DNA from: Gammaproteobacteria bacterium
GTDB lineage: Bacteria; Pseudomonadota; Gammaproteobacteria; Coxiellales; Coxiellaceae
Length of the DNA: 13,226 nucleotides
Direction: 5' to 3'
Assembly (NCBI GenBank): GCA_022600315.1
Contig: JAHZKQ010000211.1
Span: forward strand, 1-13,226
A program made the position numbers and the translations under genes. Below the pieces are notes generated by a model, which was not told the origin of the DNA, did not search any database, and saw nothing but the letters and a program-made list of their open reading frames with translations. Of this stretch, positions 1 through 8,500 are shown piece by piece; position 1 is the stretch's first letter, and each line of letters starts with the position of its first letter.

Positions 1-986
1 ATGGAATTAACCTCAACTTTGGCTATTTATGGAAAAACTATAGAATAGATGCACATCCACCAGAAAAGAAACCAAATGAATTTAGCATTAAAATTAGGGG
101 CTGCAACTATAATAAACCATACCCCCCTAAAAAAATTGGTGATATAATACCGCCGCAAGAGCCTGACTCAGGATTACAACAAATAAACCGCAAGGAAGAC
201 GCTATGAGCAATCAATCTGCAGACCATAAACCCAAAACTAATCAAGCGAATAGTCTTGCATCGCTGGTATTAAATTTCCAAAACCAAATCGCTCAAGCAC
301 ATTCCTTGTATCAAAAAACAATGGCTGATACACACACTGAATTTTTAAGAGTGGCGGAAAGAAACTTAGCTGCACTTAGTGGCGCACCTATCGATAGCAT
401 TGTCCACCAAACAAACACCCCGCCATTATCTACAACAACCGTGCAATCCATGCCAATTTATTCTGCACCTATAGCGCAACAACCTGTCGTTGAAACTCAA
501 GCGGTAGTCAGCGCTACTATGCAAGCCGCACCGACTATGCAAGCAGCAGTCAATAACCCACAAACTGTTGCATCCTCAATTATGCCGCAGCCCCAAGCCG
601 CACCAGAAATGCAACAACCGGTTTTCAGCCCACAACCGATTGCAGAGCCTCAAGCTACCGCTGAAGTTGCACCCACACTAGAGCCTGTTAGCAATAGCAT
701 CACTGAAACGGCTGCTGCCGATTTACATACCGTGATGCTGGATGTAGTTGCAGAAAAGACCGGTTATCCTAGCCACATGATCAACATGGATATGGACATG
801 GAAAGCGATTTAGGTATTGATTCAATCAAGCGCGTAGAAATATTATCTGGTGTACAAAGCAAAGTCCCTAATTTACCAAAACTTGATCCCAATAGAATGA
901 CCGCATTGAAAACACTCAATGAGATTGTTGAATACTTTAATGAAGCGCTAGACGCAGAAGACAATCACTCAAAAAAAAACCCTTAA
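1..986 (+). CDS. PfaA-like PUFA/polyketide synthase, C-terminal part (post-AT linker and one ACP), 5' partial
   Basis: The frame is open from base 3, before the ATG at 204, so the gene starts outside the window. Visible codons 1-42 read like the region following an acyltransferase domain in PfaA/HglE-type synthases (GINLNFGYLW, then GCNYNKPYPP). A helical segment follows (near VLNFQNQIAQAHSLYQKT), then an Ala/Gln/Pro-rich linker, then a single acyl carrier protein. The ACP carries the motif LGIDSIKRVEIL, and its serine (codon at 822-824) is the expected phosphopantetheine site. PUFA synthases normally carry several tandem ACPs, but only one is visible here. The protein ends soon after the ACP at a TAA (984-986), just past a run of nine A. 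The family is secure. The missing N-terminus is inferred to be KS-AT. An ATG at 204 with a Shine-Dalgarno-like AAGGAAG upstream could be an internal start, but the upstream homology argues against it as the gene's true start. Confidence 0.9.
   Translation, partial: GINLNFGYLWKNYRIDAHPPEKKPNEFSIKIRGCNYNKPYPPKKIGDIIPPQEPDSGLQQINRKEDAMSNQSADHKPKTNQANSLASLVLNFQNQIAQAHSLYQKTMADTHTEFLRVAERNLAALSGAPIDSIVHQTNTPPLSTTTVQSMPIYSAPIAQQPVVETQAVVSATMQAAPTMQAAVNNPQTVASSIMPQPQAAPEMQQPVFSPQPIAEPQATAEVAPTLEPVSNSITETAAADLHTVMLDVVAEKTGYPSHMINMDMDMESDLGIDSIKRVEILSGVQSKVPNLPKLDPNRMTALKTLNEIVEYFNEALDAEDNHSKKNP
192..206 (+). promoter_or_regulatory. Possible internal ribosome-binding site and ATG
   Basis: AAGGAAG (192-198) lies five bases before an in-frame ATG (204-206), inside the open frame of the synthase. 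It could initiate a free ACP-containing fragment of about 260 residues. It may be chance, because the same frame continues upstream with AT-linker-like sequence. Confidence 0.25.
516..551 (+). repeat. Imperfect 18-bp tandem repeat, two copies, in the ACP linker
   Basis: Two adjacent 18-bp units starting at 516 and 534 share the same first 11 bases and encode TMQAAP and TMQAAV. They sit in the Ala/Gln/Pro-rich spacer before the ACP and probably reflect local duplication in a flexible linker of low constraint. Confidence 0.6.
971..979 (+). other. A9 run: candidate -1 frameshift or slippage site joining ACP to KR-DH
   Basis: Nine consecutive A precede CCC. In the upstream frame the codons are TCA AAA AAA AAC CCT TAA, which contains the heptamer A AAA AAC, a classic -1 slippery pattern. 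The -1 frame is open from 944 through the A run into the KR-DH gene without a stop. Read in that frame, the 24 codons between the run and the TTG at 1043 give KPLTRYLVKKQTL and onward, resembling the linker that joins ACP to KR in PfaA/HglE proteins (a 'RYVVKLK'-like segment, recalled from the family). The same result would follow from one extra A, so a homopolymer error in the assembly is an equally serious explanation. Short inverted repeats follow (TTAAC 983-987 with GTTAA 998-1002; CCTGG 994-998 with CCAGG 1029-1033), but both are weak. Confidence 0.75.
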
Positions 987-1042
987 CGCGCTACCTGGTT
1001 AAAAAGCAAACGCTAACTAGCAATAACTCCAGGCAATACCCC

Positions 1043-3220
1043 TTGAGCAAGTTAAATAATATTCAAATCACTCAAGATGAGTTTGGTATCGGCGCCGCAT
1101 TAGAAAAATTACTCAAAAAGGCAAGCTATAAAGTCAAACTGGTAGATCAAGTTAATGCACAAGCCGACGGTGTTATTTTTCTCAATGCATTGCAAAAAAT
1201 AAATGACGTGCAATCGGCCTTAGCGATAAATTACCAGGCCTTCAATGCCGCAAAAATTATGGCGAATAATACCATCGACCAGCCTGGACTTTTTATTAGC
1301 GTGCAAAATAATAATGCTGATTTTAGCTTTAATAAGGATCAGCCACAGGCCGTTTGGTGTAGCGGTCTATCGGGCCTAATAAAAACCTTAGGCTATGAAT
1401 GCCCACAAGCACAACTTAAAGCCATTGATATTAATGTCAGCAAACAAAAATCAGCGGTTATTGCCAAACGCTTATTTACCGAAATAACACACATAGATGA
1501 TCACTACGAAATTGGCTTAGCCGCAAATGGTGAACGAATCACTCTCAGCGAACAAGCTGTGGCCGTTTGCAAAGGCTCCTGTGCAATCAAGCAAGATTCA
1601 GTATTGGTTGTCACCGGCGGCGCCAAAGGTATTACTGCCGATTGTTTAATTGCCTTGAGTCGTAGATTAAATTTAAAATTAGTCCTACTTGGACGTAGCA
1701 AATTAGAAGAACTACCACCATCATTGCAAAATCTAACTGACTTATCGCAGATTCAAAAAATACTATTCCAGCAAATGGATCAAGAGAAGCTTAAGCTCAC
1801 ACCAAATGACATAAAGCGCAAAGCCAATAAAGTTTCTACAATTAACACCATTCGCGCCACTCTAAATACATTGATCACAAATGGCAGTGAAGCCACCTAT
1901 GTAAGTTGTGACGTACAATCACTCGATGCGATGCAAACAGCCTGCGAAACTGTGCGTAAACAATATGGTCGCATTGACGGTATTGTGCATGGCGCTGGAG
2001 TTTTAGCCGATCGATTAGTGATTGATAAAACTGCCGAACAATTCGATCGAGTGTTCGCCACTAAAACGCAAGGGCTCTACAATCTTTTACAAGCCACCCA
2101 ACAAGATGACTTGCAACTAATTGCGTTATTTTCCTCAGTGGCTGCACGATTTGGCAATAAAGGTCAGGCTGATTACGCCATGGCCAATGAAGTGTTAAAT
2201 AAAGTCGGTCAGCAGTTGCAACAACAACGCGGTAAAAGTTGTTTGGTGAAAGCTTATAATTGGGGGCCTTGGGATAGCGGCATGGTTAATGATGGCTTGA
2301 AAAAACATTTTGCCTCTCAAGGCATCACCCTGATCCCTAAAGATCAAGGCACGCAAATGTTTATTGATGAACTCTATGATACCAAAGAAAAACATACTGA
2401 AGTTGTACTGGGGGCCGGATTTAAGCCCAATAAACAACCCCTGCCACAACAAATCACTATCAATAAAATAGAATATCCATTTCTCACCAGCCATAAGATT
2501 AATAATCAAATAGTCATTCCTATTTGTTTAGTATTAGAGTGGTTTGCCAAAACCATAGTTGCTGCTAGCCCAGCATTTAGCTGTAAAGATCTGCGGGTTT
2601 TAAATGGCATCAAACTCACAAATTTTGCCAAGCAAGATGACATAGTCAATATTAACTGCGAACAAGTTCAAAATACTCAAACCTATCAACTTAACTTATC
2701 CGACCAGCAGGAACGATCATGCTATCAAGCTAATATTGAAATGAATCAATCACTCTTTGCACCTGAAAAATCAACCCTGGCAATGGCACAAAAACCTTGG
2801 CCCTACAATATTAAAGCAATATATCAACCGAATAAATTATTTCATGGCCCTGACTTTCAAACCATTAAAAATTTAATTTATTGTGATGAAAAAGGTGGCG
2901 CAGCTGAACTCATAGGCATACAGCAACTAAATTGGCCTGGCCACTGGCACACCGATGTGGCTCGAATCGATGGAGTGTTACAACTCCTAATATTATGGGG
3001 TCAACAATATCTTAACCAACTCACGCTACCCACTCATATTGGTTGCTATACTCAATATCAAGACATGATTCATGAAGACCTCATTCGCTGCGAATTTCAA
3101 AGTCAGATTAAAGATGCATATCATACTATCAGTCAAGCACAACTGATCAATCAAGATGGAAAAATTATTGCCGAACTCAGTGATGTCAGCATGTACACCT
3201 ATAACCATAAGAATAATTAA
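1043..3220 (+). CDS. PfaA-like ketoreductase-dehydratase (KR-DH) protein, likely the 3' part of the preceding synthase gene
   Basis: About 725 residues, numbered from a TTG at 1043. Residues 1-185 look like the structural half of a PKS ketoreductase. The catalytic KR covers about 185-450: the NADPH loop is VTGGAKGI (190-197) and the catalytic residues are S365, Y378 (DYAMAN) and N382. A long insertion after LGRS (about 220-280) is usual for PfaA-type KRs. From about 480 comes a PKS-type double-hotdog dehydratase. It has H484 in SHKINNQIVIP (the usual G of HxxxGxxxxP is N), LFHGPDFQ near 605, and D643 in DGVLQ, the second catalytic position. It should reduce the beta-ketoacyl-ACP and dehydrate it. 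The start is doubtful: there is no in-frame ATG for about 70 residues, no good Shine-Dalgarno, and the frame is open back to 944. It is most likely translated or originally encoded as one chain with the ACP protein. The domain calls are firm; independent translation is not. Confidence 0.9.
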   Translation: MSKLNNIQITQDEFGIGAALEKLLKKASYKVKLVDQVNAQADGVIFLNALQKINDVQSALAINYQAFNAAKIMANNTIDQPGLFISVQNNNADFSFNKDQPQAVWCSGLSGLIKTLGYECPQAQLKAIDINVSKQKSAVIAKRLFTEITHIDDHYEIGLAANGERITLSEQAVAVCKGSCAIKQDSVLVVTGGAKGITADCLIALSRRLNLKLVLLGRSKLEELPPSLQNLTDLSQIQKILFQQMDQEKLKLTPNDIKRKANKVSTINTIRATLNTLITNGSEATYVSCDVQSLDAMQTACETVRKQYGRIDGIVHGAGVLADRLVIDKTAEQFDRVFATKTQGLYNLLQATQQDDLQLIALFSSVAARFGNKGQADYAMANEVLNKVGQQLQQQRGKSCLVKAYNWGPWDSGMVNDGLKKHFASQGITLIPKDQGTQMFIDELYDTKEKHTEVVLGAGFKPNKQPLPQQITINKIEYPFLTSHKINNQIVIPICLVLEWFAKTIVAASPAFSCKDLRVLNGIKLTNFAKQDDIVNINCEQVQNTQTYQLNLSDQQERSCYQANIEMNQSLFAPEKSTLAMAQKPWPYNIKAIYQPNKLFHGPDFQTIKNLIYCDEKGGAAELIGIQQLNWPGHWHTDVARIDGVLQLLILWGQQYLNQLTLPTHIGCYTQYQDMIHEDLIRCEFQSQIKDAYHTISQAQLINQDGKIIAELSDVSMYTYNHKNN

Positions 3221-3224
3221 AGGA
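3221..3224 (+). promoter_or_regulatory. Ribosome-binding site of the KS-CLF gene
   Basis: AGGA, immediately after the KR-DH stop and six bases before ATG 3231. It supports 3231 over the in-frame ATG at 3156, which lies inside the upstream gene and lacks family homology. Confidence 0.75.
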
Positions 3225-3230
3225 AAATCG

Positions 3231-5555
3231 ATGTTCAAACCTATTGCGATTGTTGGCCAATCTTGCCTATTACCACAGGCGTCAACACCCATGCAGTTAT
3301 GGCAAAATGTTGTTGCGAAAAAGAACTGTTTGACTGCTGCAGCTAAGGCTATGGTTCCAGCCTCTTTAAGCTCGCCAGATATAGAGCTGATTGAAAATAA
3401 AATTTTGCACGGCGGCTATGTAAATACCAAACCTGTATTAAATTCAAATGACTTTGCAATCAATTTAAAAGACTTGGCTCACTTAGATCGAATTTTTCAC
3501 TGGCTGCTTTATACTGGCAGTGAAGCAATAAAAAATGCCCAACTCAATATTAATAAAATATCGGCAATAAAAGCTGGCATGATTATAGGGAACTTAGGTT
3601 ATGCCACCAAAACCTTAAACCAATATGCAGAAAATATTTGGCTGGCTGAAAATTCAAAGCTTTTCACACCGGCTGAACTTAAACAAATTAAATCTGCACG
3701 TCCTGACCCAAGAAATCGATTTATGTCAGGATTTCCAGTGCAGTTTTGCGCCAAAGCTTTAAATCTTTCTAACGCCTATGCTATTGACGCTGCTTGCAGC
3801 TCTTCACTGTACGCTATTAAATTAGCCTGTGATCAATTGCAACGACGACAAGCCGATGTAATGCTAGCTGGTGGTGTGAATGCGGCTGATAATTTATTTA
3901 TTCACGCCGGCTTTTCTAATTTGAATGCATTAAGCCCCTCAGGTCAAAGCTTACCTTTCCAAAAAACTGCCAATGGGCTGGTACCAGCTGAAGGCGCTGG
4001 AATGATTGTTTTAAAACGCCTAACTGATGCAGTGAAAAATAGTGATAAAGTTTACGGCGTTATTCGCAGCATTGGACTATCTAACGATGGTCGCAGTGGC
4101 GGATTTTTAGCGCCTGCCAAAGCCGGTCAAGTTGCCGCTATGCAGCAAGCTTATCAGCAAGCAAATATTGAACCTGATAGCATTGATTTGGTTGACTGCC
4201 ATGCCACCGGCACACCGGTTGGTGACGGTATTGAAATTAGCAGCATGCAAGAAATTTTTAAAAATAAAACTCAAACCCCAACACTCTGCGCATTGAAATC
4301 AAACTTAGGACATAGCTTAACCACCTCAGGTATTGCAGCTTTACTCAGAAGCCTATGGGCAATTCAAGAAAAAACTCTACCCGCCACATTAACTACAGAA
4401 GAACCCATCGATGCATTAAAAAATTCTGATTTTAAATTGTTAAATGAAAATAAACCCTGGCAAACCAACAAACCTAAGCGTGCTGCCATTAGTTGTTTTG
4501 GGTTTGGCGGTAATAATGCCCATTTGATTGTTGAAGAATATCAACCAAAAACAAAATATAAAAATACCCAAACTAGTGCAAAAAAAGCTGAAGATATTGT
4601 GATTGTTAGCATTGGCGTTATCGCTGCAAGCTGTAGTAATGTCAATGAATTTCAGCAAGCTTTACTAACGCAAACAGCCTGCCTTAACAAACAAGGAAAT
4701 TTACTAGGGGGATTTTCTAAACCCGTCGACTTGCTTGCCGAAGAACTTAATTTCCCACCCAAAGATTTAGAAAAAGCCTTGCCACAGCAAATTTACTTTT
4801 TAAAAGCCTGCCAACAAGCAATAGCAAAAACTCAGGTAGATGAAAATACTGCTGTATATGCTGGCATGCAACCATCCACAGTGGTATCGCGCTATGGATT
4901 TCGCTGGCGACTGGCAGAACTCATTGGGCAATACAGCAAAGCACCAAAGCAAAACTGGTTACAACAAGCCAAATCCACAATCTGTCCACCACTAACAGGC
5001 GCTAATGTGATCGGCAATATGCCAAATATTGTTGCCAACAGAGTTAACTTGCAATTCAACTTAAAAGGCCCCAGTTTTTCAGTATCGCGCGGTGAATTAT
5101 CTGGTACACAAAGTTTATTGTTAGCTAAACACGCCTTACAAAATCATGAAATATCTGCCGCGCTCGTTGGCGCCGTAGATATGAGTTGTGAAACCGTACA
5201 GGCCAAAGCCGCTGCTGCATTATGTAAAACAAACCATCGAACACCAGGCGATGCTGCTGTCGTACTAGTATTAAAACGCTTAAGTGATGCTGAAAAAAAT
5301 AACGATAAAATTATCGCGCACTTGAGCGAAACAACGCTTTCAAATACCAACTTTACGCTTGGCGATGCAGATCAAGCATTAAATATCTGCCAGCTATTTG
5401 GCCACGCGCATGCAGCTTGCGGCTTACTACACACGGCTGCTGCTGCAGTTTTATGCCAAACCAAAATAAATAGTTCTGCAAAAATCATCCTGCAAGCTTT
5501 TAATGGTGATTCGCAAGCTATTTACTTACACTCAGGATATAAAAATGACAACTAA
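3231..5555 (+). CDS. Ketosynthase-chain length factor (KS-CLF) protein, N-terminal PfaC-like
   Basis: 774 residues. Residues 1-440 form a complete ketosynthase starting FKPIAIVGQSC. It has the catalytic triad C189 (AIDAACSSSLY), H324 (DCHATGTPVGD) and H361 (SNLGHS), and ends in the FGFGGNNAHLIVEEY signature. Residues 455-774 are a second, degenerate KS fold. There the cysteine position is occupied by E622 (SFSVSRGELSG), as expected for a chain length factor, while a GHAHAACG motif survives near 724-731. This is the KS-CLF pair of PfaC; it elongates ACP-bound chains, and the CLF is thought to set chain length or selectivity. In PfaC the same chain continues into dehydratases, whereas here it stops and the dehydratases are a separate gene overlapping by 11 bases. 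The gap to the KR-DH gene is only 10 bases, so one operon is likely. No AT remnant is seen after the CLF. Confidence 0.94.
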   Translation: MFKPIAIVGQSCLLPQASTPMQLWQNVVAKKNCLTAAAKAMVPASLSSPDIELIENKILHGGYVNTKPVLNSNDFAINLKDLAHLDRIFHWLLYTGSEAIKNAQLNINKISAIKAGMIIGNLGYATKTLNQYAENIWLAENSKLFTPAELKQIKSARPDPRNRFMSGFPVQFCAKALNLSNAYAIDAACSSSLYAIKLACDQLQRRQADVMLAGGVNAADNLFIHAGFSNLNALSPSGQSLPFQKTANGLVPAEGAGMIVLKRLTDAVKNSDKVYGVIRSIGLSNDGRSGGFLAPAKAGQVAAMQQAYQQANIEPDSIDLVDCHATGTPVGDGIEISSMQEIFKNKTQTPTLCALKSNLGHSLTTSGIAALLRSLWAIQEKTLPATLTTEEPIDALKNSDFKLLNENKPWQTNKPKRAAISCFGFGGNNAHLIVEEYQPKTKYKNTQTSAKKAEDIVIVSIGVIAASCSNVNEFQQALLTQTACLNKQGNLLGGFSKPVDLLAEELNFPPKDLEKALPQQIYFLKACQQAIAKTQVDENTAVYAGMQPSTVVSRYGFRWRLAELIGQYSKAPKQNWLQQAKSTICPPLTGANVIGNMPNIVANRVNLQFNLKGPSFSVSRGELSGTQSLLLAKHALQNHEISAALVGAVDMSCETVQAKAAAALCKTNHRTPGDAAVVLVLKRLSDAEKNNDKIIAHLSETTLSNTNFTLGDADQALNICQLFGHAHAACGLLHTAAAAVLCQTKINSSAKIILQAFNGDSQAIYLHSGYKNDN
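5534..5537 (+). promoter_or_regulatory. Ribosome-binding site of the dehydratase gene
   Basis: AGGA lies seven bases before ATG 5545, inside the end of the KS-CLF gene. It favours 5545 over the upstream in-frame ATG at 5503 and suggests translational coupling through the 11-base overlap. Confidence 0.7.
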
Positions 5556-8500
5556 AACACCGCAAAAAACTTATTTTACTTATCCAGCACACCCGCATGA
5601 CATCGTGCTACCCAACCTAATAATAGCGCAACATAATACAGCTAGGATACAATCCATGTCGGCTGCACCAAAATTAAATGACTCAATGGCAATTCCCCAG
5701 CAAGCACAAAAATTTATGACAATTGCTGATGCCCATCAAGCCTATTTATTACAACAACATCGCGCCCAACAACATTTTATGCGCATTCAAAATCAATTAT
5801 TCGACACCCTCTGTACTGAACAAGCACTGCCACCAACACAACCTGCCCCAATGAAAAAATCACCAGCAACAAAAGTTGTTCATTTTGATGCTAGCGCCAA
5901 GCAAGCCAGCACTGAAAAAACTCCCAAAAAACCTGCCGTATTATTTAATCGACAAGATCTAGAAAAATTAGCTGCAGGAAAAATATCTGATTTATTTGGC
6001 CCTCTATTTGCGGCTCAAGATAATTACTTTCGCCAAGTCAGAATGCCAGAGCCACCTTTACTCTTAACTGACCGAATTATTAAAATAGATGCAGAACCTG
6101 CCTCAATGAAAACTGGCAGCATTTATACCGAAACCGATGTCACTGAGAATGCCTGGTATCTACAAGATGGGCGTATGCCCGCCGGCATTACCATTGAATC
6201 AGGCCAGGCGGATTTATTATTAATTTCTTGGTTAGGTGTTAACCTAGAAAATAAAGGTGAGCGCGTTTATCGATTACTGGGCTGTGAATTGACTTATCAT
6301 AGCGAATTACCCAAGGTGGGTGACAGCTTACATTTTGATATTCATCTAGAAGGTTATGCCAAACAAGATGACATCTTATTGTTTTTCTTTAAATCAAATT
6401 GCCGGATTAATGGTGAACTTTGCCTAACTGTGCGCCATGGTCAAGCTGGTTTTTTTACCGATGCAGAATTAGCTGAATCTAGCGGAGTATTATGGGATGC
6501 CGAAACGGCTGATTATGTAGCAACACCTAAATTAGCTACTCCAATACTTACACCACAAACAAAGCAATTTAACAAACAACAACTCCTCGCCTTATCAAAG
6601 GGTGATGTTGTGACTTGTATGGGAGAGGATTATGCTTACACGCAAACGCATACACAAACACCACGTACGCATTACAATCAATTACAGTTAATTGATGAAA
6701 TAACAGAATTTGATTTTAATGGCGGCCCCAAAAAACGTGGCTACCTACGTGCTGTACAAAACCTAACTCCCGAGCATTGGAGCTTCCAAGGGCACTTTAA
6801 AAATGATCCCTGCGTGCCAGGCACATTAATGTTAGAAGCAGGCCTTGATATATTTGCATTTTACCTAATTGCCTGCGGTTTTAGTCTTGATAAAGATGGC
6901 TGGCGATTTGAGCCAGTTAAAGACCAAAACTATAAACTACTCTGCCGCGGCCAGGCTTCACCACAATCAAAGCAAGTGGTTTATGAGTTATATGTTGATG
7001 AATTGATTGCAGCGCCACACCCTACGTTACACGCACATTTGATGGTAAGCGTTGACGGGCTTAAATCATTTTATACTTATTTTTCGGTGAATTTAATTCC
7101 TGACTTGCCTTTTGAAAATCAAACAAAATTTTTAGCAACTTATCAAGAACCTAAACCCGTTGCCAAACTTAATGACTTTAAGTTTGATTTTCGTTCATTA
7201 ATCGCCTGCGCCTGGGGACGTCCTGAACAAGCATTTGGACCTGCATTTCACAAATATAATCCTAACAAACCATTTGTGCACTTACCCTCACCACCTTATC
7301 ATTTCATGTCACGAGTACTAGAAATTAACGGTGAAGTAAAAAAACCTAAAATAGGCAGCAAAGTAATCGTTGAATATGATATTGAACCAGATGCTTGGTT
7401 TTTCACTGAAAGTAAAACCCAAGAGATGCCGTTTTGCGTGCTGATGGAAGTCGCCCTACAACCCTGTGGTTGGCTGGCCGTATTTGTTAGTGGTGATGCC
7501 TTAGAAGATAATGAGCTCTGTTTTCGCAACCTAGATGGTGATGGCTGTCTTCATCACCCGGTAACAACCCAAACAAAAACCGTTATTACCGAAGTCACTC
7601 TAACCAAACATGCGGCATTTAACGACACAATTATTGTTGCCTTTGACGTTAATTGTAAGAATCAAGATATGCAAGAAATTTTCTCTTTAAAAACTGTGTT
7701 TGGCTTTTTCTCTACTGCTGCATTTGCCAATCAAGTTGGCACCCCCATTACTGATCAGGAAAAAAATACCGCCTTAGAAAAAGCATCAAACTATCATCTT
7801 GACCTTAGCCAACGTCCAGCAAATTATTTTAATCAATCGCTATGTTTACCTGAAAAGAAACTGCAATTATTAACCCGCATCACCGGCTACTGGAAAGATG
7901 GCGGACAAGAAAAATTAGGTTTATTACGCGCAGAGAAAGATGTCCATCCATCTGATTGGTACTTTAAATCACACTTTTACCAAGACCCTGTGCAACCCGG
8001 TTCAATAGGCGTTGAGGCAATGCTTGAGCTATTAAAATTTTACATGATTGATACCGGCACGGAATTTAATGACGCGTGTTTCTCAACACCTAAAGCACAT
8101 GATTTACAATGGACCTATCGTGGGCAAGTTATCCCCAAAGACAAGAAAATTATTATCGTTTTGGAGATTACTCAACACAATAAAACTAAAACAGAATACT
8201 GCGTGACCGCAAATAGTCAGCTTTGGGTGAATAATATTTGCATTTATAAAGCTGAAAATTTATCTTTAAAAGCAACCAAAGATATTTCAAAAAAAATATT
8301 CATTTACAATGAAACTATCAGCCAAACCACTCATCCATGGATAACTGATCATTGCCCTACTTTTACCTTACCCGCAGTCCCAATAATGCACCTACCCGCT
8401 AAACTGATGGCATTGATGAAAAATAAACACCCAAATAGAAAATTAGTTTCTATTAAAAATATAGCGCTCAATCAATGGTTAGTAATTAATCCAGAACTTA

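Noticed and set aside
204..986. A complete stand-alone ACP gene starting at ATG 204
   Set aside because: The frame is open to the window edge, and the upstream codons look like post-AT linker sequence, so the ATG is most likely internal.
2195..2509. Minus-strand open frame
   Set aside because: It is antisense to the conserved KR/DH region, has no recognisable domain, and is explained by the codon pattern of the + gene.
3156..3230. Upstream ATG extending the KS-CLF protein by 25 residues
   Set aside because: It lies inside the KR-DH gene, lacks KS homology, and ATG 3231 has a good Shine-Dalgarno and the standard KS N-terminus.
3026..3292. Minus-strand open frame across the KR-DH/KS-CLF junction
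   Set aside because: It overlaps two well-supported + strand coding ends and has no domain.
5503..5544. Upstream ATG extending the dehydratase protein by 14 residues
   Set aside because: ATG 5545 has AGGA at proper spacing; the extension would deepen the overlap with KS-CLF without any family support.
5538..5555. Frameshift fusion of KS-CLF with the dehydratase protein at the A5 run
   Set aside because: The A run is short, does not form a proper slippery heptamer, and the dehydratase gene has its own ribosome-binding site and ATG; coupled translation is simpler.
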